In this document: in pieces, positions 1 through 7,521 of the stretch | How the letters are laid out: the number at the start of each line of letters is the position of its first letter | How positions within the stretch are numbered: the stretch's first letter is position 1 | IMG/VR virus record: IMGVR_UViG_3300020034_000050 | Coordinates: 1-34,280 of that record | DNA length: 34,280 nt | Direction: 5' to 3' (one strand) | Source: a virus | The notes under the pieces: generated by a model | What the model was told of the DNA's origin: nothing | Databases searched by the model: none | Seen by the model: only the letters and a program-made list of their open reading frames with translations | Translations under genes and position numbers: made by a program

Positions 1-8
1 CCATTTAT

Positions 9-335
9 TTGATCGAGCGCGTGGTGAGCATCGTCGCCGCTGGCGGGCGCAAAACCATCCAGGCCGATCTGAAAAAGGTGCATGTCGGGGAATCTATCCG
101 CGCTGATCTGGAACTGTCGCGTACGGACGAGCAGCGGCACCAATTGATGGACGCCTGTGGCTCCAAAGTTTTGATTGTGATCGCCGAGGCCGGCAGCTTC
201 ATCGGTGAGCGTGCCCCCGTCGTGATCGACAAAGACCAGCCTGCGATGTTCGACGACAGCGGCGAAGACGGGGAAGACGGCAACGACAAGGCGCGCGACA
301 AGCCCGCCCCCGACCAGCCGAAAGACGCCGCTTAA
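9..335 (+). CDS. Unknown early phage protein with acidic tail, possibly 5'-truncated
   Basis: I do not recognise this family. The first visible start is a TTG, but the frame stays open to the left edge, so the gene may begin outside the window. The product is at least 108 residues: a mixed hydrophobic/charged N-terminal two thirds, then a low-complexity tail rich in Asp, Glu, Lys and Pro from about residue 78. Acidic tails of this sort occur on DNA-metabolism proteins that recruit partners, but nothing here proves that role. It lies upstream of a RusA resolvase on the same strand, consistent with an early replication or recombination operon. Confidence is good that it is coding (no stops, good codon use) and low on function. 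Confidence 0.6.
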   Translation: MIERVVSIVAAGGRKTIQADLKKVHVGESIRADLELSRTDEQRHQLMDACGSKVLIVIAEAGSFIGERAPVVIDKDQPAMFDDSGEDGEDGNDKARDKPAPDQPKDAA

Positions 336-394
336 AGCACGGAATACCCAGAGCGGCCCGGCACAGCTCGCGAGGCTTCCGGCACCTTTTAGGG

Positions 395-408
395 ACGGCT
401 CACGCCGT
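395..408 (+). other. Small hairpin in the rusA leader
   Basis: ACGGC (395-399) and GCCGT (404-408) form a perfect 5-bp stem with a TCAC loop, in the 131-nt gap between the first gene and rusA. There is no T-run after it, so it is not a clear terminator. I see no other gene or strong promoter in this gap. Confidence 0.35.
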
Positions 409-466
409 AGGGGTTCAGCCCACCGCTCGCCCACCATTGCAGAAACAAGATCGGGAGCACCCCTCG

Positions 467-922
467 ATGGTGCAGATCGCATTTACAATTCCCGGCCGCC
501 TCGGCGGCAAGGGCCGCGCACGGTCCACCATCATTCCGGGCCGTGCCGGCAAGAAGGCGTTTGTGAGCAATTACACGCCGCCGGAAACCCGTGCGACCGA
601 GGCGATGATCCGTGAGATCGCGCAGCGCGCCATGGTCGGCGTCCCGCTCTTCGACGGCGCTGTCGAGCTGACCGTGCTCATCTTCCAAACCATGCCGCCG
701 TCCTGGTCGAAAAAGCGCCAACAGGCATCGGTGTGCATGACTGTCAAACCCGACGCCGACAATGTCGTCAAAGCCATTGGCGACGCCTGCAATCTCATTG
801 TCTGGCGGGACGACGTGCTGATTTCCGACCTCCATGTGAAGCGCCGCTATGTCCGCGACGGCGGCAAGGACCGCGTCGAGATCGTGGTTTGTGACGCGCC
901 CGACGAAAGGATTCTGCTGTGA
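467..922 (+). CDS. rusA: RusA-family Holliday junction resolvase
   Basis: Predicted crossover-junction endodeoxyribonuclease that cuts four-way DNA junctions during phage recombination or replication. The 151-residue product has the RusA signature: KPDADNVVKAIGDA around residues 95-108, with acidic residues D96 and D98 and Lys K102, followed by WRDD with D115/D116. This matches the Asp-x-Asp...Lys...Asp metal-binding arrangement of the family. The start was set at the ATG at 467 because GGGAG sits about 9 nt upstream; an in-frame TTG at 437 has no such site. The end overlaps the next gene by 4 nt (GTGA). Length is slightly above the usual 120-130 residues. The family call is confident; catalytic activity is inferred. 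Confidence 0.92.
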   Translation: MVQIAFTIPGRLGGKGRARSTIIPGRAGKKAFVSNYTPPETRATEAMIREIAQRAMVGVPLFDGAVELTVLIFQTMPPSWSKKRQQASVCMTVKPDADNVVKAIGDACNLIVWRDDVLISDLHVKRRYVRDGGKDRVEIVVCDAPDERILL

Positions 923-1098
923 ACAACGACATAAGCGCCGCTTCCGCGATCCAGGTTCTGGAATTGGCCGTCGAGATGCGGCGCTTCCAGAAGCTCTATT
1001 TCAAAACCCGCACCAACCAGTCCCTGGACAAGTCCAAGGCATTGGAGGCGCAATTCGACAAAGCCGCAGCAGCCCTGCTCAATCCGGGATTCGTATGA
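919..1098 (+). CDS. Small helical phage protein, unknown function
   Basis: This 59-residue ORF starts with GTG overlapping the rusA stop (GTGA) and ends in a TGA that overlaps the start of the GcrA-like gene, so it is translationally coupled on both sides. The product is mostly helical and charged, with motifs LELAVEMRR and YFKTRTNQSLDKSKALE, and no cysteines or membrane segment. I recall similar small charged proteins in alphaproteobacterial phages, always of unknown function. It falls below common ORF length cut-offs and is easily missed. Coding status rests on the tight double overlap and sensible composition; no function is claimed. Confidence 0.7.
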   Translation: MNNDISAASAIQVLELAVEMRRFQKLYFKTRTNQSLDKSKALEAQFDKAAAALLNPGFV

Positions 1099-1553
1099 GC
1101 GAGGCGGCGACCGTCTTCTGGACTGCCGCGCGCGTCGAGCTGCTGAAGGATTTGTGGGCGGCCGGTGCTTCGCCGGAGGTGATGTGCCGGGCCCTGGACG
1201 GCGCCACCCGAGGCACGATCCATGGCAAGATCCACCGGCTCGGCTTGCCGCTGCGCACGTTCTCGAAACCGCGCAAGCCCCGCCCGCCGCAGTCCGCCCA
1301 GAAGGGTAACGTTCGCGCCGCGCCGAAGCCCAAGCCGCCGAGGGTGCCGCCGCCGCCGCCGCCCGAACGCCCCGAGCCTATCGGCCCGCGCAATGATTTT
1401 CCCCACGCTGGCGGCTGCCTGTTCATTTACGGCGACGTTCAAACCACATGGCAGTGCTGCGGTGCCGACGTCGAAAACCCGGCGCGCTCGCGGTACTGCG
1501 CCTTCCATGAATCTGTTTGCTACGCAGTCCCAAAGGAACGGTGGAACGTATGA
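1095..1553 (+). CDS. gcrA: GcrA-like cell-cycle regulator
   Basis: Predicted transcriptional regulator of the GcrA family. In Caulobacter and relatives GcrA acts with sigma70 RNA polymerase at promoters carrying CcrM-methylated GANTC. The 152-residue product has the diagnostic N-terminal helix-turn-helix: FWTAARVELLKDLWAAG near residues 8-24 and TIHGKIHRLGLP near residues 41-52. A Pro/Lys-rich linker follows (about 55-100), then a C-terminal Cys-containing domain (CLFIYGD, WQCC, RYCAFHESVCY) like the cellular C-terminal domain. The start is the ATG overlapping the previous stop; longer in-frame extensions run through the upstream genes. Its stop overlaps the MT-A70 start. A GATTC (a GANTC site) at 1088-1092 lies just before the start. 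The family call is strong; whether it acts on host or phage promoters is unknown. Confidence 0.88.
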   Translation: MSEAATVFWTAARVELLKDLWAAGASPEVMCRALDGATRGTIHGKIHRLGLPLRTFSKPRKPRPPQSAQKGNVRAAPKPKPPRVPPPPPPERPEPIGPRNDFPHAGGCLFIYGDVQTTWQCCGADVENPARSRYCAFHESVCYAVPKERWNV

Positions 1554-2650
1554 TTGAAAGCCCGAACACAGTGCACGGTCGGCTGCTCGAAGCGGTCCAT
1601 ATTTCCGGCTACACGGTCGAACGCGCCTTTTCCGAACTCAAATGGCTGCTGAAGGACGACCGCTGGAAGACGGTCGGCGACGGTTTTGACGACGTGGACG
1701 AATTCCTCGCGACCGTCAGTGTGTCCAGCTTCAAGATTGCGGTCGAGCAGCGCAAGGAACTGGTGAAAGAACTGGCCCTGATGCGCGCGAGCCAGTCGGC
1801 CACCGCGAAGGCGCTCGGGGTAAGTGAACCGACTGTCGCGCGCGACCTGGGAAAGACCCGTGGGGCGACAAATGTCGGGACGGCCACCAAAAAGGCAAAG
1901 GGTCCGACGGCTGACCCGAGTCCTAACCCGACAAATGTCGCGCTGCCTGAACAGCCGCAATCGCCGGAAGCCCCATCACCGCCGCCTGCGGTAGAGCCCT
2001 GGTTCAGTTCGGTGAACCCCACCGATTTCGCGCGCCACGCCGAGGGCAAACAGAAATCCGCCGAGACGAAGGTTGCGAACGAAGCGACGCGCGCCACCAA
2101 GGTGGTGCTTCCTGACGGGAAGTTCGACTCCATCGTGATCGACCCGCCGTGGGACATCGAGAAAATCAAGCGCGATGTTCGTCCCAATCAGGTGGCGTTC
2201 GACTATCCGATCATGAGCGAGGACGAACTGGTGGCCTATGGCGCTGAGGTGGCTGCCCGCTCGGCCGACGATTGCCACCTCTTCATGTGGACCACGCAAA
2301 AATATCTACCGTTCGCGATCAGCACCCTGCTTCCGGCCTGGGGCTATCGCTACGTCTGTCTTTTCACGTGGCACAAGCCGGGCGGTTTTCAGCCGATTGG
2401 GCTGCCCCAGTATAATTCGGAATTCGTGATTTACGCGCGCAAGGGGACGCCGAAGTTCATCGACACCAAAGCCTTCCCGACGTGCTTCGAAGCCGAGCGC
2501 CGGGAGCATTCCCGCAAGCCTGATTGCTTTTACGAGACCGTCGCCCGCGTCACGGACGGCCGTCGCGCCGACTGGTTCGCACGGGGGCCCCGCGATGGCT
2601 TCGTGGTGATCGGCAACGAGCTGCAAAGGTTTCCCGATGTCGACATATGA
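1550..2650 (+). CDS. MT-A70 family adenine methyltransferase with N-terminal HTH region
   Basis: Predicted S-adenosylmethionine-dependent N6-adenine methyltransferase, 366 residues. The catalytic DPPW lies at residues 198-201, followed by typical MT-A70 elements (HLFMWTT, LFTWHKPGGFQPIG, SEFVIYARKG, CFYETVARVTDGRRADWFAR). The N-terminal ~125 residues look separate: a helical region and a helix-turn-helix-like stretch (SATAKALGVSEPTVARDLGK, about residues 85-104), then a Pro/Thr-rich linker. The start ATG overlaps the GcrA-like stop by 4 nt; it overlaps the next gene by 14 nt. Many phage MT-A70 enzymes protect DNA against restriction. The HTH could target specific sites or bind its own gene. 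The linker DNA carries two identical 12-bp palindromes, annotated separately. Confidence 0.88.
   Translation: MIESPNTVHGRLLEAVHISGYTVERAFSELKWLLKDDRWKTVGDGFDDVDEFLATVSVSSFKIAVEQRKELVKELALMRASQSATAKALGVSEPTVARDLGKTRGATNVGTATKKAKGPTADPSPNPTNVALPEQPQSPEAPSPPPAVEPWFSSVNPTDFARHAEGKQKSAETKVANEATRATKVVLPDGKFDSIVIDPPWDIEKIKRDVRPNQVAFDYPIMSEDELVAYGAEVAARSADDCHLFMWTTQKYLPFAISTLLPAWGYRYVCLFTWHKPGGFQPIGLPQYNSEFVIYARKGTPKFIDTKAFPTCFEAERREHSRKPDCFYETVARVTDGRRADWFARGPRDGFVVIGNELQRFPDVDI
1866..1877. repeat. Palindromic 12-mer, copy 1
   Basis: CGACAAATGTCG is an inverted repeat (CGACA/TGTCG) with a 2-nt centre, inside the MT-A70 linker. An identical copy starts exactly 63 nt downstream. Codon constraint alone does not require identical bases. 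Confidence 0.5.
1929..1940. repeat. Palindromic 12-mer, copy 2
   Basis: Second identical copy of CGACAAATGTCG, 63 nt after the first, which is about six turns of B-DNA. The spacing would place both on the same DNA face. It may be a paired operator or a chance repeat of a Thr-Asn-Val codon run. Confidence 0.5.
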
Positions 2651-3179
2651 GACCGATTTTGCGTGGCAGGCAAAATATCTTCCGGCGATCCGCACGCTGC
2701 TCGGGCCCTATCTGCTGCGTGAAGCGCCGCTGAAAATTGACCAGACCGAGGCGACCGATCTGATGGTGCTCGGCGCGCGCGATATGCGTATCGCCTGTCG
2801 CCTGCGCCAAGCTGAATACGCCGCGCGCTACCCCTTCGAATTCACGGTGCGCAGCAACCGGGAATCTGGGGCCGAGACCGAGTGTCGCAAAGTCATGCGA
2901 GGGTTCGGGGACTGGATGTTTTATGGCTGGGTCACGTCCGGCGACGAATTGGCGCTGCAGCGCTGGATGATTCTCGATCTCGATGCCTTCCGTGCCCACC
3001 ACATCCTGAACCCCAGCATCGCCAAAACGCGGAAAGAACAGGACAACCGCGACGGCACCCAGTTCTTCGCCTACGACGTGCGCAGCTTCCCGCCCGACCC
3101 CAACCTCATAATCGGCGCCAGCTTCCTTCCCGGCCCGGCTGAGCGGGCGAAGTTTGCCCAGACGTGCGGGCTTCTCTGA
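2637..3179 (+). CDS. Conserved-looking phage protein of unknown function, possible nuclease fold
   Basis: The 180-residue product starts at an ATG inside the end of the MT-A70 gene (14-nt overlap) and ends 1 nt into the next methyltransferase start. The sequence has a mixed alpha/beta pattern with ATDLMVL, ARDMRIACRLR and FEFTVRSNRESGAETE, then an aromatic stretch GDWMFYGWV and a C-terminal WMILDLDAFR. An Asp followed by an Asp-rich strand and an Arg-rich strand loosely recalls PD-(D/E)XK enzymes, but the motif is not clean and I do not assert it. Its place between two methyltransferases suggests a DNA-modification or recombination role. Coding confidence is high, function low. Confidence 0.75.
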   Translation: MSTYETDFAWQAKYLPAIRTLLGPYLLREAPLKIDQTEATDLMVLGARDMRIACRLRQAEYAARYPFEFTVRSNRESGAETECRKVMRGFGDWMFYGWVTSGDELALQRWMILDLDAFRAHHILNPSIAKTRKEQDNRDGTQFFAYDVRSFPPDPNLIIGASFLPGPAERAKFAQTCGLL

Positions 3180-4351
3180 TGACCCACCCCGTCACCGTCC
3201 ATCATGGCGATTCGCGCGTGTTGTTGCGCGGGATGGACGCTGACAGCTTCGACTCGTGTGTTTGCGATCCACCTTACGCGCTCGCGTCAATCGTGAAGCG
3301 CTTCGGCAAGGACGGGTCGGCGGCAGCCGTCGGGAATGGCGCATTTATGCGCGCATCGTCCGGCTTCATGGGCGAGAAGTGGGACACAGGCGACACCGCA
3401 TTCGACCCCGACTTCTGGCGCGAGGTCTATCGCGTGCTGAAGCCCGGCGCGCATCTCATCAGCTTCGGCGGTACGCGCACCTATCACCGCATGGCCTGCG
3501 CGATTGAAGACGCCGCATTTGAAATTCGCGACCAGATCGGCTGGCTGTTCGGCAGCGGATTCCCTAAATCGCATGACGCTGGCAATGGCTGGGGCACCGC
3601 GCTTAAGCCTGCATGGGAGCCCATTTGCTTCGCGCGAAAACCGTTGATCGGCACTGTCGCGGCGAATGTCCTGGCGCACGGCACGGGTGCGATCAACGTG
3701 GACGCGTGCAGGGTTGAGACAGAGGAAGACCGGCGCAGACCTTCTGCCGGTGGAGATAACGGTCTCTCTGGAACCGGCACGTTCAAAATTAGAGAGCGCC
3801 GCGTTGAAGACCAACCGCTAACGCCTGGACGCTGGCCCGCAAACGTCATCCATGACGGCAGCGACGAGGTGATTGCGGCGTTTCCTGACACCGGAATCAG
3901 CAGCGGCGGCGGGATGAAGAACTTCCGCGACGGCGGAGCAGTTTTCCAAGGCGAAACCAAAGCAAATATCACCGAAGCGTGCGGTTTCGGCGACTCGGGC
4001 TCGGCAGCCCGCTTCTTCTACACCGCGAAAGCCGACGGCGACGACCGGCTCGGATCAAAGCACCCGACCGTCAAGCCCGTTGATCTCATGCAGTACCTCG
4101 TGCGGCTGGTCACCCCCAAGGGCGGCCTCGTGCTCGACCCCTTTGCAGGCACCGGCACGACCGGCGAGGCGGCCTTCCGCGAGGGCTGTAGGGCCGTTCT
4201 GATCGAGCGTGAGGAAAGGTTCGTCGCGGACATCCATCGCCGTGTGGGGCTGCTTGTGTCCGGCGCAGGCGAACGCAAACGCGAGTCGGCAAAAGCAAAG
4301 CACGCGGGTAAGCCGGTCGACCACGGACCGCTGTTCGGTGAGCCGGTATGA
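3179..4351 (+). CDS. Beta-class N4/N6 DNA methyltransferase
   Basis: Predicted site-specific DNA methyltransferase (DNA_methylase N4/N6 family), 390 residues. Motif order is that of the beta class: catalytic DPPY first (residues 30-33), the recognition region in the middle, then KHPTVKP and the S-adenosylmethionine-binding DPFAGTGTTG (from residue 320). The middle (about 150-270) is long and Gly/Arg-rich and should hold the specificity region. The start ATG shares one base with the upstream stop (TGATG). No cognate restriction endonuclease lies next to it, so it is probably an orphan enzyme for self-protection or regulation. It lacks an obvious CcrM-type C-terminal extension, so GANTC specificity cannot be assumed. 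Confidence 0.93.
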   Translation: MTHPVTVHHGDSRVLLRGMDADSFDSCVCDPPYALASIVKRFGKDGSAAAVGNGAFMRASSGFMGEKWDTGDTAFDPDFWREVYRVLKPGAHLISFGGTRTYHRMACAIEDAAFEIRDQIGWLFGSGFPKSHDAGNGWGTALKPAWEPICFARKPLIGTVAANVLAHGTGAINVDACRVETEEDRRRPSAGGDNGLSGTGTFKIRERRVEDQPLTPGRWPANVIHDGSDEVIAAFPDTGISSGGGMKNFRDGGAVFQGETKANITEACGFGDSGSAARFFYTAKADGDDRLGSKHPTVKPVDLMQYLVRLVTPKGGLVLDPFAGTGTTGEAAFREGCRAVLIEREERFVADIHRRVGLLVSGAGERKRESAKAKHAGKPVDHGPLFGEPV

Positions 4352-4728
4352 CCCGCACGCCCCTGCCCGGCCGCCGAGGCTCTGTCACGATCAAGGTGAT
4401 GCACACCGGCGCGGGCGGCGTGGTGAACGAATACACCGTCACCTACGGCTTCAACGCGGCGAACGCGGTGTGCGAATTCTTCTGCAATTCGCCGAAGGAC
4501 GGCAGCGATTTGCAAGCCATGATTAGCGACTCGTGCATCTGGGCTTCCAATCTGTTGCAGCTCGACGTGAGCATCGCGCACTTGGCCGATATGTGTCTGG
4601 AAAACCGCCCGGAGGGCGCACAGGCCGGTCCGGCGGCGTCTCCCCTTGGTGCCATCGCGCGCGCTGGAGCCGCCCTGGGCGCCGACGTGGCCACGTGGCC
4701 GTCCGTTTACGAAGAGGCAGCGCAATGA
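4348..4728 (+). CDS. TSCPD-domain-like protein
   Basis: The 126-residue product resembles small TSCPD-domain proteins, a module related to the C-terminus of B12-dependent ribonucleotide reductases and also found alone in alphaproteobacterial phages. What I see is YTVTYGFN, then VCEFFCNSPKDGSDLQAMI, then a helix SCIWASNLLQLDVSIAHLAD, and a C-terminal ASPLGAIARAG, the usual strand/Gly-Ser-Asp/helix order of that family. The canonical TSCPD tetra-motif itself is not clear. The gene overlaps the methyltransferase stop (ATGA) and the next start (ATGA). The domain's function is not established; a nucleotide-related or metal-related role is possible. The family assignment is from memory and moderately confident. 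Confidence 0.6.
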   Translation: MTRTPLPGRRGSVTIKVMHTGAGGVVNEYTVTYGFNAANAVCEFFCNSPKDGSDLQAMISDSCIWASNLLQLDVSIAHLADMCLENRPEGAQAGPAASPLGAIARAGAALGADVATWPSVYEEAAQ

Positions 4729-4994
4729 GACCGCACCCGGTTTATCTCTTGGGCGAGCTGCTCGCGAAAAACCCGGAGCCGCCCGACAGCGTCGCGGGCG
4801 ACACATCGCCCCGCCATGCGTGGCGGGAAGGATATCTGGCCGCCATCACTGCGATGGCCGACGCGATGGAGCCGACATCGGCGCGCAGCGACGTGCTGTC
4901 TCCCCCGCCCGTCGTTTTGAAGGGCAACATCGTCGATTCGGCGACATTCATGCAGCGCATGGCGCAGCGGTTGCTCGGGCGCGGTGCCAAATGA
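4725..4994 (+). CDS. Small phage protein, unknown
   Basis: The 89-residue ORF starts with ATG overlapping the upstream stop (ATGA) and ends overlapping the helicase start (ATGA). It has no recognised domain. Visible features are an N-terminal PVYLLGELLAKNPE, a HAWREGYLAAITAMADAME helix and a basic C-terminus (FMQRMAQRLLGRGAK). Its fixed position between a TSCPD-like gene and the helicase suggests it belongs to the replication operon. Other frames in this stretch are shadows of the larger helicase frame. No function is proposed. Confidence 0.7.
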   Translation: MRPHPVYLLGELLAKNPEPPDSVAGDTSPRHAWREGYLAAITAMADAMEPTSARSDVLSPPPVVLKGNIVDSATFMQRMAQRLLGRGAK

Positions 4995-6475
4995 CCGATA
5001 TCTCAAATGCTACCGAGCAACTGGCCGCCAAACTCTTCGACGTCGATATGGAGCAGGCGTGTATCGGCGCCATGCTGGTGGACGGCTTCCACATCGAGCG
5101 GGTGCACGCGCGGTGCGAGCCCGAGGACTTTTACGACCCCCTGCACCAGCGCATCGTCGCGTGCATCTTCCTGGAGCATGAGTCCGGCCACATCTGCTCG
5201 GCGCTGACCATCGGCGTGCAAATGTCCGGGGACGACGCCCTTCGCGAGATCGGCGGGAAGGCGTATCTGATCTCGCTCTCGCGCGCCGCGTCCGCGATGC
5301 CGAACACCGACGACTACGGCCGGCTCATCGCCTCGCTGTCGGACAAGCGGTCGGCATGTTGGGCGATGGCCGAAGCACAGGACGGCATTGCCGGCGGCGC
5401 CCCTCTCACCGCCGCTCTCACCTCGCTGATGGTGGTGTCTCAGCAAAGCGAGGCGCGAAACCTCGGAATGGATAGCACGCGCTCGCTCGGCGAGGCGGGC
5501 CAGACGGTGCTTCGCGAAGTGGAGGAAGGTGCCCACCGCCGCGTCGGCATGCGCGCGCCATCCGGGCTGTCGGTTCTCGACGAGATCATTGGCGGGCTGT
5601 ACCCCGCGACGCTCACCGTGGCCGGCGGCCGGCCGGGCATGGGTAAGTCGATCCTCGGCACCACCATCGCGCGCGCCGCCGCCCAGGCCGGCTGGGCGCC
5701 GCATCTCTTCAGTCTCGAAATGGCCGCCCGCGAAAACGCCGCGCGGCTCCTGTGCGATATGGACTACGACCACGCCGTCGAGAACGGCATCAAGCCGATC
5801 CGGTACGCCGATCTCCTGCATCATAAGGCCATGGACGATTCGCAATGGGCGCGCATGGCGCGAGTCCGCGACGAATTTGAAAGCCTGATGATCGAGATCA
5901 ACGATCACGACCGGCTGACCATCCAACAAATTGCGGCGCTCGCGCTCAACCGCGCCAATCGGATCGCGGCCTCCAAGATCGCCCGGCCGCCGCTCGTCAT
6001 CATCGACCATTTGCACATCATCGAGCCGAGCAGCGCCAAATTCCAGGGCCGCCGCGTCGACGAAATTTCCGAGATCACTAAGGCGGCCAAGCAGCTCGCC
6101 AAGCGCGGCCATATGCCCGTCGTGCTGCTCGCCCAGCTCAACCGGGCGGTTGAGGGCCGCGAGGACAAGGTGCCTGTCGTGTCCGACTTCCGCGACAGCG
6201 GTTCGGTGGAACAGGACGCCGACGTCATCCTCGGGCTGTATCGGCCGGCCTTCTACGCGGCCCTGAAAACCCGCCTCGCGCGATCCGGCGCCGCCAAGAC
6301 CGACGCCGACGCGAGCGCCTGGGATACGCGCAACACGCTGCAGATCGAGGTGCTGAAGAACCGCAACGGCCCGACGAAGCAGATCGAATGCTTCGTGGAC
6401 GTGGCCAGCGCGGCCATCCGCGACAGCGATCCGGCCATGGGCCAGCACGACCGGCAAATGGAAATGATCCGATGA
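4991..6475 (+). CDS. dnaB: DnaB-type replicative DNA helicase
   Basis: Predicted hexameric 5'-3' DNA helicase that unwinds phage DNA at the fork, 494 residues and close to cellular DnaB in length. The N-terminal domain (about 10-120) begins with EQACIGAMLVDG, as in DnaB. The RecA-like C-terminal domain has Walker A GGRPGMGKS (about 212-220, Lys 219), the SLEM segment, Walker B LVIIDHLHII (Asp about 339), then LLAQLNR and DFRDSGSVEQDADVI. The long open frame extends upstream through the previous gene, but the ATG at 4991 overlaps its stop (ATGA) and starts the family-type N-terminus. It is followed by a putative replisome organiser, as in many phages with their own helicase. Confidence 0.95.
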   Translation: MTDISNATEQLAAKLFDVDMEQACIGAMLVDGFHIERVHARCEPEDFYDPLHQRIVACIFLEHESGHICSALTIGVQMSGDDALREIGGKAYLISLSRAASAMPNTDDYGRLIASLSDKRSACWAMAEAQDGIAGGAPLTAALTSLMVVSQQSEARNLGMDSTRSLGEAGQTVLREVEEGAHRRVGMRAPSGLSVLDEIIGGLYPATLTVAGGRPGMGKSILGTTIARAAAQAGWAPHLFSLEMAARENAARLLCDMDYDHAVENGIKPIRYADLLHHKAMDDSQWARMARVRDEFESLMIEINDHDRLTIQQIAALALNRANRIAASKIARPPLVIIDHLHIIEPSSAKFQGRRVDEISEITKAAKQLAKRGHMPVVLLAQLNRAVEGREDKVPVVSDFRDSGSVEQDADVILGLYRPAFYAALKTRLARSGAAKTDADASAWDTRNTLQIEVLKNRNGPTKQIECFVDVASAAIRDSDPAMGQHDRQMEMIR

Positions 6476-7521
6476 CGACATTCCCCTTCAGTAAGTTTTT
6501 CTGGCGTGACTACGAAAGCGACACGCTGCTCAAACTGTGCAGTTTGGCCGCCCAGGGCATGTGGATGCGCCTGCTCTGCATCGCTGCCCAATCGTCCGAA
6601 TATGGGTATGTCATCATGGCCGGACGAAACCCCACCGCACTCGACATTGCCAAGACCACCGGCGCCACCGAATCCGAGGTCGCCGAGCTGATCGCCGAGC
6701 TGGAAAGAAACCACATTTTTTCGCGCGACAGGCGCGGCGTAATCTACTCCCGCCGCATGATAAACGAGAGCAAAAGTCGAGAAACGTCGTCGAAAGGGGG
6801 TAAGAAGGGGGGGCCGGTAAGTCATTCAAGGAAAACAGGAATCCACGTCACTCGCGGAAACGCAGCGAGTACCCCTGCGAGTGGGTCCGCGTCCCTAGAG
6901 TCTAGAGTCCAGAGTCCAGAGGCTAGACAAGACGGGCCGCGCGAGAGCGAAACCGACCGGGTAATTCGGATCGGCCGGATCATCGGGCACGACCCCACCA
7001 TGAACACTTTCGACGGTCCGCGCTGGGTTCGCCAGATCCAAGCATTCATCGGCGAGAACATCGACGTCGAGCTTGATCTGATCCCCGCGATCCATCAGGC
7101 GCTCAGCCAGGGCGTCGTCCCGCGCGATCTGGACACCCTCAACTGGTTTGGGAAGCGGGCCCGTGAAAAACGCGATGCGCGCCTGTTCGCAGCCAATGTC
7201 GCCGCGCCCCCGCCGGCCGACACCACCGCTGTCACCCCCGAAGCATGGGGCCAAGCCTTCCGCAGATTCCTGGCCGTCGGCGCGTGGCTCAGCGCCATGG
7301 GACCGTCACCCTTGGAGCCGGGATGCGCGGCGCCAGCACCGATGCTTGAGCAGGCGCGACAACGGTGGGAGGCGCAAGGCAACCACCCGACGAGCGGCTG
7401 GGCGACGCTGGGCAGCAATTTGCTCGACGATTGGCAACCTGGGTATTCCAATTTCCCCGAGCCGCGCCCGTTCCACACGACGGCGAAGGTGTTTTCCATG
7501 CCGCCAAAGGTGAACGCATGA
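6472..7521 (+). CDS. Putative replisome organiser / helicase loader-type protein
   Basis: The 349-residue product begins with FPFSKFFWRDYESDTLLKL and a winged-helix-like region (LAAQGMWMRLLCIAAQS, IAKTTGATESEVAELIAELE), the arrangement of DUF1376/YdaU-like and phage replication-initiation proteins. A low-complexity basic linker (about 100-155) separates this from a C-terminal helical domain (ESETDRVIRIGRIIGHDP, about residue 158 onward) of the type that contacts helicase. Its start overlaps the helicase stop (ATGA), supporting a joint role in loading. The linker DNA is unusual: purine-rich, with short inverted repeats and a 7-bp tandem array, which may mark an origin inside the gene as in lambda O. 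The family call is moderate and the loading role is inferred. Confidence 0.7.
   Translation: MTTFPFSKFFWRDYESDTLLKLCSLAAQGMWMRLLCIAAQSSEYGYVIMAGRNPTALDIAKTTGATESEVAELIAELERNHIFSRDRRGVIYSRRMINESKSRETSSKGGKKGGPVSHSRKTGIHVTRGNAASTPASGSASLESRVQSPEARQDGPRESETDRVIRIGRIIGHDPTMNTFDGPRWVRQIQAFIGENIDVELDLIPAIHQALSQGVVPRDLDTLNWFGKRAREKRDARLFAANVAAPPPADTTAVTPEAWGQAFRRFLAVGAWLSAMGPSPLEPGCAAPAPMLEQARQRWEAQGNHPTSGWATLGSNLLDDWQPGYSNFPEPRPFHTTAKVFSMPPKVNA
6850..6882. repeat. Inverted and direct GCGAGT repeats in replisome-gene linker
   Basis: ACTCGC (6850-6855) faces GCGAGT (6865-6870), a perfect 6-bp inverted repeat, and a second GCGAGT follows at 6877-6882. They sit just upstream of the 7-bp tandem array, making about 80 nt of dense repeat structure within the coding linker. 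Confidence 0.5.
6894..6928. repeat. Five 7-bp tandem repeats with three GANTC sites
   Basis: Five consecutive heptamers of the pattern TCYAGAG occupy this stretch, the first and last slightly diverged. The junctions create GAGTC at 6898-6902, 6905-6909 and 6912-6916. GAGTC matches GANTC, the CcrM methylation target of alphaproteobacteria. The array lies in the linker of the putative replisome organiser, so copy-number change by other than three units would shift frame. Confidence 0.65.

Noticed and set aside
5003-6481. Long minus-strand ORF of 492 residues opposite the helicase
   Set aside because: It is the antisense shadow of a clear DnaB gene with Walker motifs.
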